Assembly (NCBI RefSeq): GCF_030734285.1
Contig: NZ_CP132294.1
Location: forward strand, 1,860,001 to 1,924,000
Reading direction: 5' to 3'
Source: Natronococcus sp. AD-5
Lineage (GTDB): Archaea; Halobacteriota; Halobacteria; Halobacteriales; Natrialbaceae
DNA length: 64,000 bases
Numbering within the stretch: position 1 is the first letter of the stretch; each line of letters begins with the position of its first letter. Below, piece by piece: positions 1 to 8,695 of this stretch. The translations under genes and the position numbers were made by a program. The notes below the pieces were generated by a model. That model saw only the letters and a list, made by a program, of their open reading frames with translations. It searched no databases and was not told the origin of the DNA.

Positions 1-25
1 CGCGCGGGAAAGACTTGTACGAGCA

Positions 26-838
26 ATGGCCGGGTTAGACGATGTCTTCGGAGACCTCTTCTCGAGTGTCGATGCCGTTGCACTCTTCTCACCGAGTGGA
101 TCGTACTACGAACGGTTCGTGGCGGTAGACGAGGTCGACGTGATCGTCGTCGGTACCGAGAACGACGTCGGCGCGGAGACGTTCGTCGAACTGCCGCTCG
201 AATTCGACAACATCTCCGATCGGATCCGCTTCGGGCTCGAGGGCGCGCTCAACCAGGACATCATCGAGGACGGCGACACGCTGGCCTGTGCGACGAGCGT
301 CTTCAGCGACGACATCGACACGGTGTCTCGTGCGCGGGCGGACGCGGACTCCCACACCGGGATCTACGACCTGTTCGCGCGGTCACGCGCGGATCCGGAG
401 GTGATCAAGTCGGTGTTGGAGTTGGCGATCGAACTGGGCCAGAAGGGCCAGAAGGGCAAGCCCGTCGGGGCGCTGTTCGTCGTCGGCGACGCGGGCAAGG
501 TGATGAACAAGTCCCGGCCGCTGTCGTACAACCCGTTCGAAAAGTCCCACGTCCACGTCGGCGATCCGATCGTGAACGTGATGTTGAAGGAGTTCTCCCG
601 GCTCGACGGCGCGTTCGTCATCTCGGATGCGGGCAAGATCGTCTCGGCGTACCGCTACCTCGAGCCGTCCGCGGAAGGGGTCGACATTCCGAAGGGGCTG
701 GGTGCCCGCCACATGGCCGGCGGCGCGATCACGCGGGACACGAACGCGATCGCGATCGTGCTCTCGGAGAGTGATGGGCTCGTCCGGGCGTTCAAAGCCG
801 GTGAGCTCATTCTGGAGGTCGATCCGGAGGCGTACTGA
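26..838 (+). CDS. dacZ: Diadenylate cyclase DacZ (c-di-AMP synthase)
   Basis: Makes the second messenger c-di-AMP from two ATP in the cytoplasm. The 270-residue protein has an N-terminal domain (about 1-110) and a C-terminal DAC (DisA_N) domain (about 115-265). The DGA motif is at 194-196 and the RHR-type motif appears as ARHMAG at 227-232, the two diagnostic catalytic stretches of this family. The length matches archaeal DacZ. Only two bases separate it from a downstream mechanosensitive channel gene, so the two are almost certainly cotranscribed. c-di-AMP is tied to osmotic control in haloarchaea, which fits this partner. The start lies near the window edge, so its promoter cannot be judged. 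Confidence 0.95.
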   Translation: MAGLDDVFGDLFSSVDAVALFSPSGSYYERFVAVDEVDVIVVGTENDVGAETFVELPLEFDNISDRIRFGLEGALNQDIIEDGDTLACATSVFSDDIDTVSRARADADSHTGIYDLFARSRADPEVIKSVLELAIELGQKGQKGKPVGALFVVGDAGKVMNKSRPLSYNPFEKSHVHVGDPIVNVMLKEFSRLDGAFVISDAGKIVSAYRYLEPSAEGVDIPKGLGARHMAGGAITRDTNAIAIVLSESDGLVRAFKAGELILEVDPEAY

Positions 839-840
839 CT

Positions 841-1608
841 ATGGTAGACTGGCAGACGCTCATCGACGAGCCGGCGGTTATAGCGACGGCCGTGTTGATT
901 CTGGGGTTCGTCGTCGGCTACCTCGTCGGCCGCCTCAACGAGGAGTTGTTGACGGCTTCGGGCGTGCCGGAGGCCGTCGAGGGAACGCCGTTCGAGCGGA
1001 CCGCCCAGTCGCTCGGGACGTCGACGGTCGAGATCGTCGCCCGGTTGAGCGCCTGGTTCATCTACGGGATCGCCGTCCTGACGGCGATCCACATCGCCCA
1101 GTTGCTGGACACGGACGCGTTCTGGTTGCGCGTGACGGAGTTCATCCCGCAGGTGTTCATCGCCGTTCTCGTCGTGATCATCGGGTTCATCATCGCGGAC
1201 AAGATGGAACTGGCCGTCAGCGAGTATCTCCGCGGCGTCAAACTGCCGGAAGTAGCGCTCATTCCCAAACTCGTCAAGTACTCCGTTCTCTACGTCGCGC
1301 TGATCATCGCGCTGGGACAGATCGGCGTCCACGTCCTCGCGCTGATGATTCTCCTGACCGTCTACGCCGCGGGCCTCGTTCTCGTCGGCGCCTACGCGTT
1401 TCAGGACTTCCTCGTCTCGAGCGCGGCCGGGATCTACCTCCTTCTCAACCAGCCGTACGGTATCGGCGACCGGGTTCGAATCGGCGAGCAGGTCGGAATC
1501 GTCCAGGAAGTCGACCTCTTCGTGACCAAGATCGAGGACGATTCGGAGGAGTACATCGTGCCGAACCGGAAGGTGTTCAAGGAAGGTATCGTTCGGATGC
1601 GAGAGTAG
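841..1608 (+). CDS. MscS-type mechanosensitive channel
   Basis: Membrane channel expected to release solutes on osmotic downshock. The 255-residue protein has hydrophobic segments at about 10-30, 66-87, 98-120 and 143-200. The last one runs into an MscS pore-like stretch (AYAFQDFLVSSAAG) followed by the beta-domain signature GDRVRIGEQVGIVQEVD. The C-terminus stops just after the beta domain, so the large vestibule of long MscS proteins is missing or reduced. It follows dacZ with a two-base gap. The pairing suggests that c-di-AMP level and channel activity are coordinated, an inference from context; no nucleotide-binding domain is visible in the channel itself. Confidence 0.9.
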   Translation: MVDWQTLIDEPAVIATAVLILGFVVGYLVGRLNEELLTASGVPEAVEGTPFERTAQSLGTSTVEIVARLSAWFIYGIAVLTAIHIAQLLDTDAFWLRVTEFIPQVFIAVLVVIIGFIIADKMELAVSEYLRGVKLPEVALIPKLVKYSVLYVALIIALGQIGVHVLALMILLTVYAAGLVLVGAYAFQDFLVSSAAGIYLLLNQPYGIGDRVRIGEQVGIVQEVDLFVTKIEDDSEEYIVPNRKVFKEGIVRMRE

Positions 1609-1735
1609 CGAGACACCGAAGGTGCCTCGAAAAGTGAGCGGGAACGGAGCGACCCGTTAAGTAGCGAGGCGACGGTACCGTCTGAGGAATGGCGAGCGAG
1701 GCAGCGTGTTTCTCGTCCCTTTCCGAGCGACGGTC

Positions 1736-2557
1736 TTACTCGAGCGAGAGCCCGGCGTGCCAGCGGTCGACGCCCGCCTCGCGTTTGACGGCGTCCATCT
1801 TGGCGAGCAGGTGCGTGGCGAGCGTGGCGGTCTCGGCGGCGCGCGACTCGCCCTCGGTGCTGAACTCGCCGCCCTGTCGGTCGGCGTAGACGGTACAGAC
1901 CGCGCCCGCGCGGAGGCCGTAGACGTTCGCGAGCGTGAGGATGGCGCTCGCCTCCATCTCGATGTTCTTGACGTTCGCCTCGGCGAGCTGATCGACCAGG
2001 TCGGTCGAGCCGGCAGCCTCGAACCCCTCGAAGCCGGGTCGTCCCTGGCCGGCGTAGAAGGAGTCGGCGCTCATCGTCACGCCGGCGTGGTAGTCGTAGC
2101 CGAGTCGCTCGGCCGCGGCGACGAGCGCGCTGACGACCTCGTGGTCGGCCACGGCGGGGTAGTCCTCGCGGACGTACTCGTCGCTCGTTCCCTCCTGGCG
2201 GAGCCCGCCGGTCGTGATCACCAGGTCGCCCACGTTCATCTCCGGCTGGACCGCGCCGCAGGAGCCGACTCGAATAAAGGTCTCGCAGCCGACGCGGGCG
2301 AGTTCCTCGACGGCGATCGCCGCGGACGGGCTCCCGATACCCGTCGACGTCACCGAGATCGGCGTCCCTTCGTAGCTCCCCGTCGCGGTCCGGTACTCGC
2401 GGTGGTGGGCCCGCAGCTCGTGATCGTCCCAGTAGTCGACGATGACCTCGAGCCGCTCGGGGTTCCCCGGCAGGAGGACGGTGTCGGCGACGTCGTCCGC
2501 GCTGACCTCGAGGTGGTACTGTACGTCGGCGTTCGGATCTTCGCTGTCTCCGGGCAT
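1736..2557 (-). CDS. udp: Uridine phosphorylase / nucleoside phosphorylase family
   Basis: Phosphorolysis of (deoxy)uridine or a related nucleoside to base and (deoxy)ribose-1-phosphate in pyrimidine salvage. The 273 residues show the PNP/UDP family features in order: a phosphate-binding LLPGNPERL near 28-36, a GIGSPSAAIAVEEL loop, RVGSCGA near the centre, and MEASA that contacts the ribose. The size is typical of the hexameric family. The gene lies beside cytidine deaminase and a nucleoside ABC transporter, which supports uridine as substrate, although purine substrates cannot be excluded from sequence alone. It is transcribed divergently from the DUF488 gene across a 59-bp region. Confidence 0.9.
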   Translation of the reverse strand: MPGDSEDPNADVQYHLEVSADDVADTVLLPGNPERLEVIVDYWDDHELRAHHREYRTATGSYEGTPISVTSTGIGSPSAAIAVEELARVGCETFIRVGSCGAVQPEMNVGDLVITTGGLRQEGTSDEYVREDYPAVADHEVVSALVAAAERLGYDYHAGVTMSADSFYAGQGRPGFEGFEAAGSTDLVDQLAEANVKNIEMEASAILTLANVYGLRAGAVCTVYADRQGGEFSTEGESRAAETATLATHLLAKMDAVKREAGVDRWHAGLSLE

Positions 2558-2584
2558 TCGGGTCCGCCGATTCGCACCCGCGGT

Positions 2585-2593
2585 GTATATAAA
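2585..2593 (+). promoter_or_regulatory. TATA box of the DUF488 gene
   Basis: GTATATAAA ends 24 bp before the ATG at 2617, the spacing expected for a leaderless haloarchaeal transcript. This argues against the in-frame ATG at 2593, which overlaps the TATA box itself. Confidence 0.75.
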
Positions 2594-2616
2594 TGCCGGG
2601 CGCTCGTAGCCCGAGT

Positions 2617-3048
2617 ATGGCGACCGGGACGCTCACGGACACGTACGTGGCCGCGCTGCAGCACGACCTGGCGGACGTGCCGGCCGAGGCGACGCTGGTC
2701 GGCGTCGTCCGCAGTCCGACGCCGTGGTTCCACGCGGCCGTCGACGAGAACGTTCCCGAACTCGGTCCACCCGCCGACGTCCTCGAGTCGATTAAAGAAC
2801 TCGAGGAGGACTTCAAAATGCAAGGTCTCTGTGAGGAAGGTGCGCACAACGCCGCGTGGGACGAGGCCGGGTTCGGCGAGCGGTATCGCGACTACCTCGA
2901 GTCGTCCGCCGAAGCGCGGTCGGCGCTCGAGGACCTCGAACGCCGGCTCGAAGCGGGCGAGTCGCTGGCGCTGGTCTGTTACGAGAACACCGAGAAAAAA
3001 CGGTGCCACCGGACGATTCTGCGGGAGCGACTCGAAGGGCGGCGCTAG
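2617..3048 (+). CDS. DUF488 family protein
   Basis: Cytoplasmic protein of 143 residues and unknown function. Near the C-terminus it carries LALVCYENTEKKRCHR, the Cys and Cys-His-Arg signature typical of DUF488 proteins. The middle is rich in charged helices. The ATG at 2617 was chosen because a good TATA box sits about 25 bp upstream and an earlier ATG at 2593 falls inside that box. The gene sits alone on this strand between udp and cdd and is convergent with cdd; nothing in it ties it to nucleoside metabolism. Confidence 0.75.
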   Translation: MATGTLTDTYVAALQHDLADVPAEATLVGVVRSPTPWFHAAVDENVPELGPPADVLESIKELEEDFKMQGLCEEGAHNAAWDEAGFGERYRDYLESSAEARSALEDLERRLEAGESLALVCYENTEKKRCHRTILRERLEGRR

Positions 3049-3061
3049 AGCGACCGTCGCG

Positions 3062-3454
3062 CTACTCGAGCGTCTCCTGCGTGATCGTGTTCGGCAGCAG
3101 TTCGCCGAGCGCGTACTCGGTGGCCGGTTCGTCGTCGCCCTCGTCACAGAGCACGACGAACGCCTCGTCGCAGAACTCCGCGAGCGTCTGCCGGCACATC
3201 CCGCAGGGGGTGACGCCGTCCCGCCGATCGGAGCTGACGGCGATCCGGGCGAACTCGCGGTGGCCGTTCTTGACCGCCTCGGCGATCGCGACCTCCTCGG
3301 CGTGGAGGCTGTTGCTGTAGTTCGCGTTCTCGAGGTTGCAGCCGACGAACACCTCGCCGTCCGCGGTCTCGAGGGCGGCACCGACGCGGTACTCGGAGTA
3401 GGGCACGTGGGCTCGATCTTGAATCTCGCGGGCGGCCTCGATCAACTCGTCCAT
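3062..3454 (-). CDS. cdd: Cytidine deaminase
   Basis: Zinc enzyme converting cytidine or deoxycytidine to uridine or deoxyuridine. The 130-residue length fits the homotetrameric class. Zinc ligands are visible as His51 in HAEE (with catalytic Glu53) and Cys84/Cys87 in PCGMC. Many short tetrameric enzymes use a cysteine where this one has His51. It is the last gene of the leftward nucleoside transporter operon (60 bp after the second permease) and would feed uridine to the nearby uridine phosphorylase. Confidence 0.95.
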   Translation of the reverse strand: MDELIEAAREIQDRAHVPYSEYRVGAALETADGEVFVGCNLENANYSNSLHAEEVAIAEAVKNGHREFARIAVSSDRRDGVTPCGMCRQTLAEFCDEAFVVLCDEGDDEPATEYALGELLPNTITQETLE

Positions 3455-3514
3455 GGTCGTGGTAGTTCAACTGAACGCAAGAAAGCACCGGCCCGCAGCG
3501 GGTTCGAACGGCGA

Positions 3515-4591
3515 TCAGTCCTCGTCGCCGTCGTAGGGCTCGCCGGCCGCCTCCGGCAGCCGGGTCTTGCCGACGAAGACGAGGACGACGATCACCGTTA
3601 CGTACGGGATCGTCCGGATGAGTTCCGTCGGGACGGCGTAGCCCATGTTCTGCAGCTGGATCTGCATCGCCTCGAGCCCGGCGAAGAGGAACGAGCCGGC
3701 GAGCGCGCCGAGCGGGTGGTAGTTCGCGAAGAGGTAGGTCGCGATGGCGATGAACCCGCGGCCGCCGATGGCCGTCTCGCCGCCGCCGGCGAACGTGCCG
3801 AGCTGGCCGAGTGCGAATCCGGCGCCGCCGAGGCCGGCGAAGACGCCCGAGAGGATCACGGCGGCGTACCGAACCCTGCGGACGTCGACGCCCGCCGTGT
3901 CGAGCGCCTTCGGGTTCTCGCCGCTAGCGACGACCCAGCGGCCGAACGCGGTCCGATTGAGCAGGTACCAGCCCGCGACGGCGGCTCCGAGCATGATGTA
4001 CACCTGCGGCGGCGTGTCGAACAGCAGGTAGCCCAGTAGCGGGATCTCCGAGAGGAACGGGATCGTCACGTTCCGGAATCGGCCCACGCCGGCGGTGTTC
4101 GGGCTGTCGAAGACGATCCGCGACGCGAAGGGCGCGAGCCCGAGTGCGATCAGCCAGACCGCGAGCCCGGCGATGATCTGATCGGCCTTGAAGTCGATAC
4201 AGACGATCGCGAAGAGCAGGGCGAACAGCGTGCTCGCGAGGATGCCGACCGCGAAGCCCCACCAGTGATGGGAGAGCATCAGCGTCGATTCGCCCGAACC
4301 CAGCCAGAACGTCACGATGATCGCCGAGAACGCCGAGACGATGAGCAGCCCCTCGATCCCGATGTTGATCACGCCGCTCTTCTCGGCGAAGATGCCGCCG
4401 ATGGCCGCCAGCGCGATGGGAACGGCGAGTCGAAGCATCGCCGTGTGCGTGCTCGGGCTGGCCGCGATCGAGAGGAGCGCCCCGGCCCACGAGTCGGGAA
4501 ACGCGAGGCCGGCGACGACCCAGATGACCGAGAGCGCGCCGAGCGCGCCGAGAACCGTCCGCCGAGAGAGCCCGTCAATCATCGGCCTCAC
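3515..4591 (-). CDS. Nucleoside ABC transporter permease (NupQ/YufQ-like)
   Basis: Integral membrane subunit of a BMP-type ABC importer. The 358 residues form about nine to ten hydrophobic segments. The family-typical stretch IAEKSGVINIGIEGLL is present here as FAEKSGVINIGIEGLL, a signature of the BPD_transp_2 / branched permease class seen in RbsC and YufQ. Its start overlaps the end of the first permease gene by 17 bp, indicating translational coupling. It acts with the partner permease, the double ATPase and the BMP lipoprotein. Confidence 0.92.
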   Translation of the reverse strand: MRPMIDGLSRRTVLGALGALSVIWVVAGLAFPDSWAGALLSIAASPSTHTAMLRLAVPIALAAIGGIFAEKSGVINIGIEGLLIVSAFSAIIVTFWLGSGESTLMLSHHWWGFAVGILASTLFALLFAIVCIDFKADQIIAGLAVWLIALGLAPFASRIVFDSPNTAGVGRFRNVTIPFLSEIPLLGYLLFDTPPQVYIMLGAAVAGWYLLNRTAFGRWVVASGENPKALDTAGVDVRRVRYAAVILSGVFAGLGGAGFALGQLGTFAGGGETAIGGRGFIAIATYLFANYHPLGALAGSFLFAGLEAMQIQLQNMGYAVPTELIRTIPYVTVIVVLVFVGKTRLPEAAGEPYDGDED

Positions 4592-5801
4592 CTCCGGTGG
4601 TCCGGGCCGGCGCAGCGTCGCCGACGTCGACGAATCGACGGCCGATCATGCGGAAGAACTCGGGCATCGCGACGAACAGGATGACCAGGCCCGAGAGAAC
4701 GCCGACGAGCTCCGGCGGGACGTCCGTCGCGGTGTTGATCGAACTCGAGCCGCTCGAGAGGACGCCGAAGAGGAACGCTGCGGCACCGACGCCGAGCGGA
4801 TTGTTCCCCGCGAGGATCGAAACGGCGATGCCGTCGAATCCGAGCGGGGGAACGTTCTCGAGCCAGCGGCCGTGTTGCATGAGCACCCAGAAGGCGCCCG
4901 CGACGCCGCCGAGCGCACCCGAGAGCGTCATGCTCGCGACGGTCATGCGCTTCTCGTCGACGCCGCCGTAGGCCGCCGCGGCGGGCTGGACGCCGCTCGT
5001 CCGCAGTTCGTAGCCGAACGACGTCCGGGCGAGCAGCCACGCGATCCCGAGCATGAGCGCGACCGCGAATCCGAGCGCGAGCAGCGAGAAGTCCATCCGA
5101 CCGCTAAATCCCACGACCGGTACGTTCGGGATCTCGGCGTACTCGGGTACGGTGCGCGTCTGCGGGTTGGCGCTATCCGGATCCTGGAACCGCCAGGAGA
5201 GCAGCGTCGCGGTGACGCCGGTGGCGATGAAGTTGAGCATGATCGTCGTGATGACCTCGTTGGCGTCCGCGTAGGCCTTGAGCGCGCCCGGGATCGCCCC
5301 GTAAAAGCCGCCGCCGATCGCGCCGGCGAGCACGCCGAGCGGGACCAGAAGCGCGGTTCCGACGCCGCCGCCGGGGACGTACTGCGCCGCGAACAGGACC
5401 GTCACCGCCGTCAGCAGTCCGCCGACGACCAGCTGGCCCTGCGTTCCGATGTTGAACAGTCCCGCGCGGAACGCGACGGCAACGGAGAGGCCGGCAAAGA
5501 TCAGCAGCGTCGTCTGCCGGAGCGTCGTCGCGAGGCTGTAGTTCATCGGACTCCAGTCGCCCTCGAGCGGGTGGCCGAGCGAGCCGAGGAACAGCTCGTA
5601 GTAGACCTGCATCGGGTTGTAACAGAAGGTGGCGCCGCCGAGATCGAGCCCCGTCCGACAGGAGGCGAAGCCGCCGGAGGCGAAGACGAGAACGCCGCCG
5701 ACGAGGATCGCCGCGAACAGCGCCGCGACGCTGATGACGACGCGTTCGAGGACCGACGCGTGAACGAGGCGCTCGAGCAGTCGCTCGATATCCTCGCGCA
5801 T
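4575..5801 (-). CDS. Nucleoside ABC transporter permease (NupP/YufP-like)
   Basis: First membrane subunit of the BMP-type nucleoside importer, 408 residues with around ten hydrophobic segments. It contains the family stretch FRAGLFNIGTQGQLVVGGL, equivalent to the NIG motif of its partner. A longer N-terminal periplasm-facing loop (about 45-100) distinguishes YufP-type from YufQ-type permeases. Its start codon shares a base with the stop codon of the upstream ATPase, so the operon is tightly packed. Confidence 0.92.
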   Translation of the reverse strand: MREDIERLLERLVHASVLERVVISVAALFAAILVGGVLVFASGGFASCRTGLDLGGATFCYNPMQVYYELFLGSLGHPLEGDWSPMNYSLATTLRQTTLLIFAGLSVAVAFRAGLFNIGTQGQLVVGGLLTAVTVLFAAQYVPGGGVGTALLVPLGVLAGAIGGGFYGAIPGALKAYADANEVITTIMLNFIATGVTATLLSWRFQDPDSANPQTRTVPEYAEIPNVPVVGFSGRMDFSLLALGFAVALMLGIAWLLARTSFGYELRTSGVQPAAAAYGGVDEKRMTVASMTLSGALGGVAGAFWVLMQHGRWLENVPPLGFDGIAVSILAGNNPLGVGAAAFLFGVLSSGSSSINTATDVPPELVGVLSGLVILFVAMPEFFRMIGRRFVDVGDAAPARTTGGEADD

Positions 5802-7423
5802 CAGCGCTCACCCCCTTCGGCGGGTTTGTCGACGTCGACCGCCGATTCGCGGCCGCGCTCGTCGGTCTCGTCCGGCCGCTCGCCGGCCATGAGGAGGCCG
5901 AGTTCCTCCTCGGTGACCGTCGCCGGATCGGTGACGTCGACGAACTCGCCCTCGTAGATGACCGCGAGCCGATCGGACAGCCCCTGGACCTCGTCGAGGT
6001 TCGAGGAGACGAGCAACACGGACTTTCCCTGCCGGCGCAACTCGAGGAGGCGATCGTGGATGAACTCGGTCGAGCCGATGTCGACGCCCCGCGTCGGGTG
6101 GGTCGCGACGACCAGATCGGGGTCGCGCTCGAGTTCGCGGCCGACGATGAACTTCTGCTGGTTCCCGCCGGAGAACGATTCGGCGTCGGCGTCGGCGTCG
6201 GGCGGCCGGACGTCGTAGGTGTCGATAACGTCGTCCGCATGGTCGCGAACGGCTCGCCAGTCGATACGGCCGCCGCTTGCGAATCGCGACGAGCGCTGAC
6301 TGCCGAGCACGGCGTTCTCGACGAGATCGAACGGCATGACGAGTCCCTGCTCGTGACGATCCTCCGGAACGTGGGCCATCCCGGCGTCGATCCGGCGACG
6401 CCGGGACCACTCCGTGATCTCCGCGCCGTTGAAGCGAATCGACCCCTCGTCGGGCGTCCGGAGCCCCGTGATCGCCTCGATCAGTTCGCTCTGTCCGTTG
6501 CCGTCGACGCCCGCGATGCCGACGATCTCGCCGGCGCGAACCTCGAGGTCGATCCCCGAGACGAGTTCGATCCCGCGGTCGTCCTCGACGGCCACGTTCG
6601 TCGCAGAGAGAACCGGCTGACCGGTCTCGATCGGTTCGCTGTCGGTCTCGAGCAACACCTCGCGACCGACCATCAGTTCGGCGAGTTCCTCGCGGGTCGT
6701 CCCGTCCGGGTCGACCGTTCCGACCGACTCCCCGTCCCGGAGGACGGTGATCGCGTCGGCCGCGTGCATCGCCTCGCCGAGTTTGTGCGTGATGAAGATG
6801 ATCGTCTTTCCCTGGTCGGTCAGTTCCTCCAGGACGGCGTACAGGTCCTCGACCTCCTGTGGCGTCAGCACGGCCGTCGGCTCGTCCAGGATGAGGACGT
6901 CGGCGCCGCGGTACAGCGCCTTGAGGATCTCGACGCGTTGTTGGGCGCCGACGCTCAGTTCCTCGACCGTCGTCGACGGGTCGACGTCGAACCCGTACCG
7001 GTCACAGAGGTCGCGGATCTCCCGGTCGATGCGCTCGCGGTCGACCGCCAGGCCGCCCCACTTTCGGGGTTCGTTGCCCATCGCGATATTCTCGGCGACG
7101 GTCATCGGATCGACTAGCATGAAGTGCTGGTGGATCATGCCCACGCCGGCGTCGATCGCGTCTCGCGGCCTGTCGAACGATCGTTCCGTACCGTCGACGA
7201 CGACCCGCCCCTCGGTGGGCTCGTAGAGCCCGTAGAGGACGTTCATGAGCGTCGTCTTGCCGGCCCCGTTCTCGCCCAGCAGCGCGTGGACGCTGCCCCG
7301 TTCGACGCGAAGGTCGACGTCGTCGTTCGCGACGACGCCGGGGAATCGCTTCGTGATCCCGTCGAGGTGGACGGCGAGGCCCCGCTGCGCTCGCCCGTTT
7401 CGGTCGGTCACCGAATCGTTCAT
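5801..7423 (-). CDS. Nucleoside ABC transporter ATP-binding protein (double ATPase)
   Basis: Energy-coupling subunit of the nucleoside importer, 540 residues with two fused ABC domains as in RbsA and YufO. The first half has Walker A GENGAGKTT and a signature LSVGAQQRVEI. The second half has a degenerate Walker A (VDGNGQSE) and signature FSGGNQQKFIVGREL, the usual asymmetry in this family. It follows the BMP lipoprotein gene by seven bases and overlaps the permease by one base. The last 30 residues form an acidic tail, a haloarchaeal trait. Confidence 0.93.
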   Translation of the reverse strand: MNDSVTDRNGRAQRGLAVHLDGITKRFPGVVANDDVDLRVERGSVHALLGENGAGKTTLMNVLYGLYEPTEGRVVVDGTERSFDRPRDAIDAGVGMIHQHFMLVDPMTVAENIAMGNEPRKWGGLAVDRERIDREIRDLCDRYGFDVDPSTTVEELSVGAQQRVEILKALYRGADVLILDEPTAVLTPQEVEDLYAVLEELTDQGKTIIFITHKLGEAMHAADAITVLRDGESVGTVDPDGTTREELAELMVGREVLLETDSEPIETGQPVLSATNVAVEDDRGIELVSGIDLEVRAGEIVGIAGVDGNGQSELIEAITGLRTPDEGSIRFNGAEITEWSRRRRIDAGMAHVPEDRHEQGLVMPFDLVENAVLGSQRSSRFASGGRIDWRAVRDHADDVIDTYDVRPPDADADAESFSGGNQQKFIVGRELERDPDLVVATHPTRGVDIGSTEFIHDRLLELRRQGKSVLLVSSNLDEVQGLSDRLAVIYEGEFVDVTDPATVTEEELGLLMAGERPDETDERGRESAVDVDKPAEGGER

Positions 7424-7430
7424 ACGAGAC

Positions 7431-8483
7431 TCACAGTTCCTGCGGGACCTCGATCTCGCCGTCGATGATTTCCTGTCTGGAGCTCTCGACTTCGTCTTTG
7501 ATCTCGTCGGGAATCTCGTCGCCGATCGACTGGCCGTAGACGGTCTCGATGCCGTCGTCCTCGAGGCCGAGTTGTTCGGTGTCGCCGCCCTCGAAGGAAT
7601 CGTCGATGACGGACTCGATCGCGCTGAACACCGCCTCGTCGACGCGTTTGACCATGCTCGCGAGGATGACGTCGGCGTAGTCCTCCTGGCTCTTGGACTG
7701 GTCGTCGTCGACGCCGATCGCGAACCGGTTCTCGGATTCGGCGGCCTGGAAGACCCCGACGCCGGTTCGACCCGCGGCGTGGAACACGATGTCGGCGCCC
7801 GACTCGTACATCGAGCGCGCCGTCTCCTGGCCGCTCGCGGTGTCGTTGAAGTCGCCGACGTAGCTCGAGAGGACCTCCGCGTCCGGGTTGGCGTGTTCGA
7901 CGCCGGCTTCGAAGCCGGCCTGGAACGACTCGATCAGCGGCGATTCCTCTCCGCCGACGAAGCCGACGACGGACTCGTCGGGGTTGGTCTCGCTGTCGCC
8001 CGCCGCGAACTCGGTGTCGGTCAACAGCCCCGACAGGTGACCGACCAGGAACGAGCCCGCGGGCTCGTCGAAGTTGTAGCTCCGAACGTTGTCCGTCTCG
8101 ACGCCCGCGTCGACGATGATGAAGTCCTGGTCCGGATACTCCTCCGCGTTTCCGCGGAGCGCATCCTCCTGTGCGAAGCCGATGCAACTGACCAGATCGT
8201 AGTCGCCGGAGGCGGCGAACTCCCGCTGTGCGCCGTCGAACTCCCCGACTGAATCGGGTTCGGCCTCGTCGTAGGAAATGTTGAACTCCTCGTCGGCCTG
8301 CAACACCCCCTGCTGTGCCATGTCGTTGAACGAGTCGTCGCCGAGCCCGCCGGTCGCGTACACCATCCCCACGGACGCATCCGTTTCGCCTCCCCCTTCG
8401 CCGAACCCGCCGACGCACCCGGCCATCGCTGCGAAGCCAGCCGCGCCCGCTGCGCGCAAAAACCGCCGTCTATCTCGTACCAT
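7431..8483 (-). CDS. BMP-family nucleoside-binding lipoprotein
   Basis: Extracytoplasmic substrate-binding protein of the nucleoside importer, 350 residues. The N-terminus reads RDRRRFLRAAGAAG followed by AGC: a twin-arginine signal with a lipobox cysteine at residue 23, so it should be exported folded and lipid-anchored. The remainder matches the BMP/Med family, with VGMVYATGGLGDDSFND near the start of the mature protein. The start at 8483 places the Tat motif at the N-terminus; a longer frame to 8552 would bury it. A TATA-like TCATTTAAC (minus strand) lies about 30 bp upstream, so this is the first gene of the operon. Confidence 0.93.
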   Translation of the reverse strand: MVRDRRRFLRAAGAAGFAAMAGCVGGFGEGGGETDASVGMVYATGGLGDDSFNDMAQQGVLQADEEFNISYDEAEPDSVGEFDGAQREFAASGDYDLVSCIGFAQEDALRGNAEEYPDQDFIIVDAGVETDNVRSYNFDEPAGSFLVGHLSGLLTDTEFAAGDSETNPDESVVGFVGGEESPLIESFQAGFEAGVEHANPDAEVLSSYVGDFNDTASGQETARSMYESGADIVFHAAGRTGVGVFQAAESENRFAIGVDDDQSKSQEDYADVILASMVKRVDEAVFSAIESVIDDSFEGGDTEQLGLEDDGIETVYGQSIGDEIPDEIKDEVESSRQEIIDGEIEVPQEL

Positions 8484-8695
8484 GATAGCCGGTAGTGTAC
8501 GAGACTGGGTTAAATGATGTGGATTCGTCCCTGACGCTGGACAAACATGCATTGTATCAGCCGCTAGACCCCCATATTCTCGGGCCTACCGTCTTCGTCG
8601 AACGCGGCGTCGTCTCTCGAAACGGACGGACTCTGCCCCGTGATCGTCCGCGGTAACGTTTCGTTACGCCGACCGCTCCCGTCGGGGTCCGGACG

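Noticed and set aside
627-1637. Long Arg-rich frame overlapping dacZ and mscS on the plus strand
   Set aside because: Translation is low-complexity Arg/Ser/Gly; it is a third-position shadow of the two real genes in GC-rich DNA.
3455-3514. GGGTTCGAAC resembling a tRNA T-loop between cdd and the permease
   Set aside because: No acceptor, D or anticodon stems can be folded around it.
1706-4039. 777-codon open frame on the plus strand across udp, DUF488 and cdd
   Set aside because: It runs antisense to udp, cdd and a permease, all of which have clear catalytic or family motifs; codon bias alone keeps the frame open.
4317-5957. 546-codon frame opposite the two nucleoside permeases
   Set aside because: Antisense shadow, highly charged and without any domain pattern.
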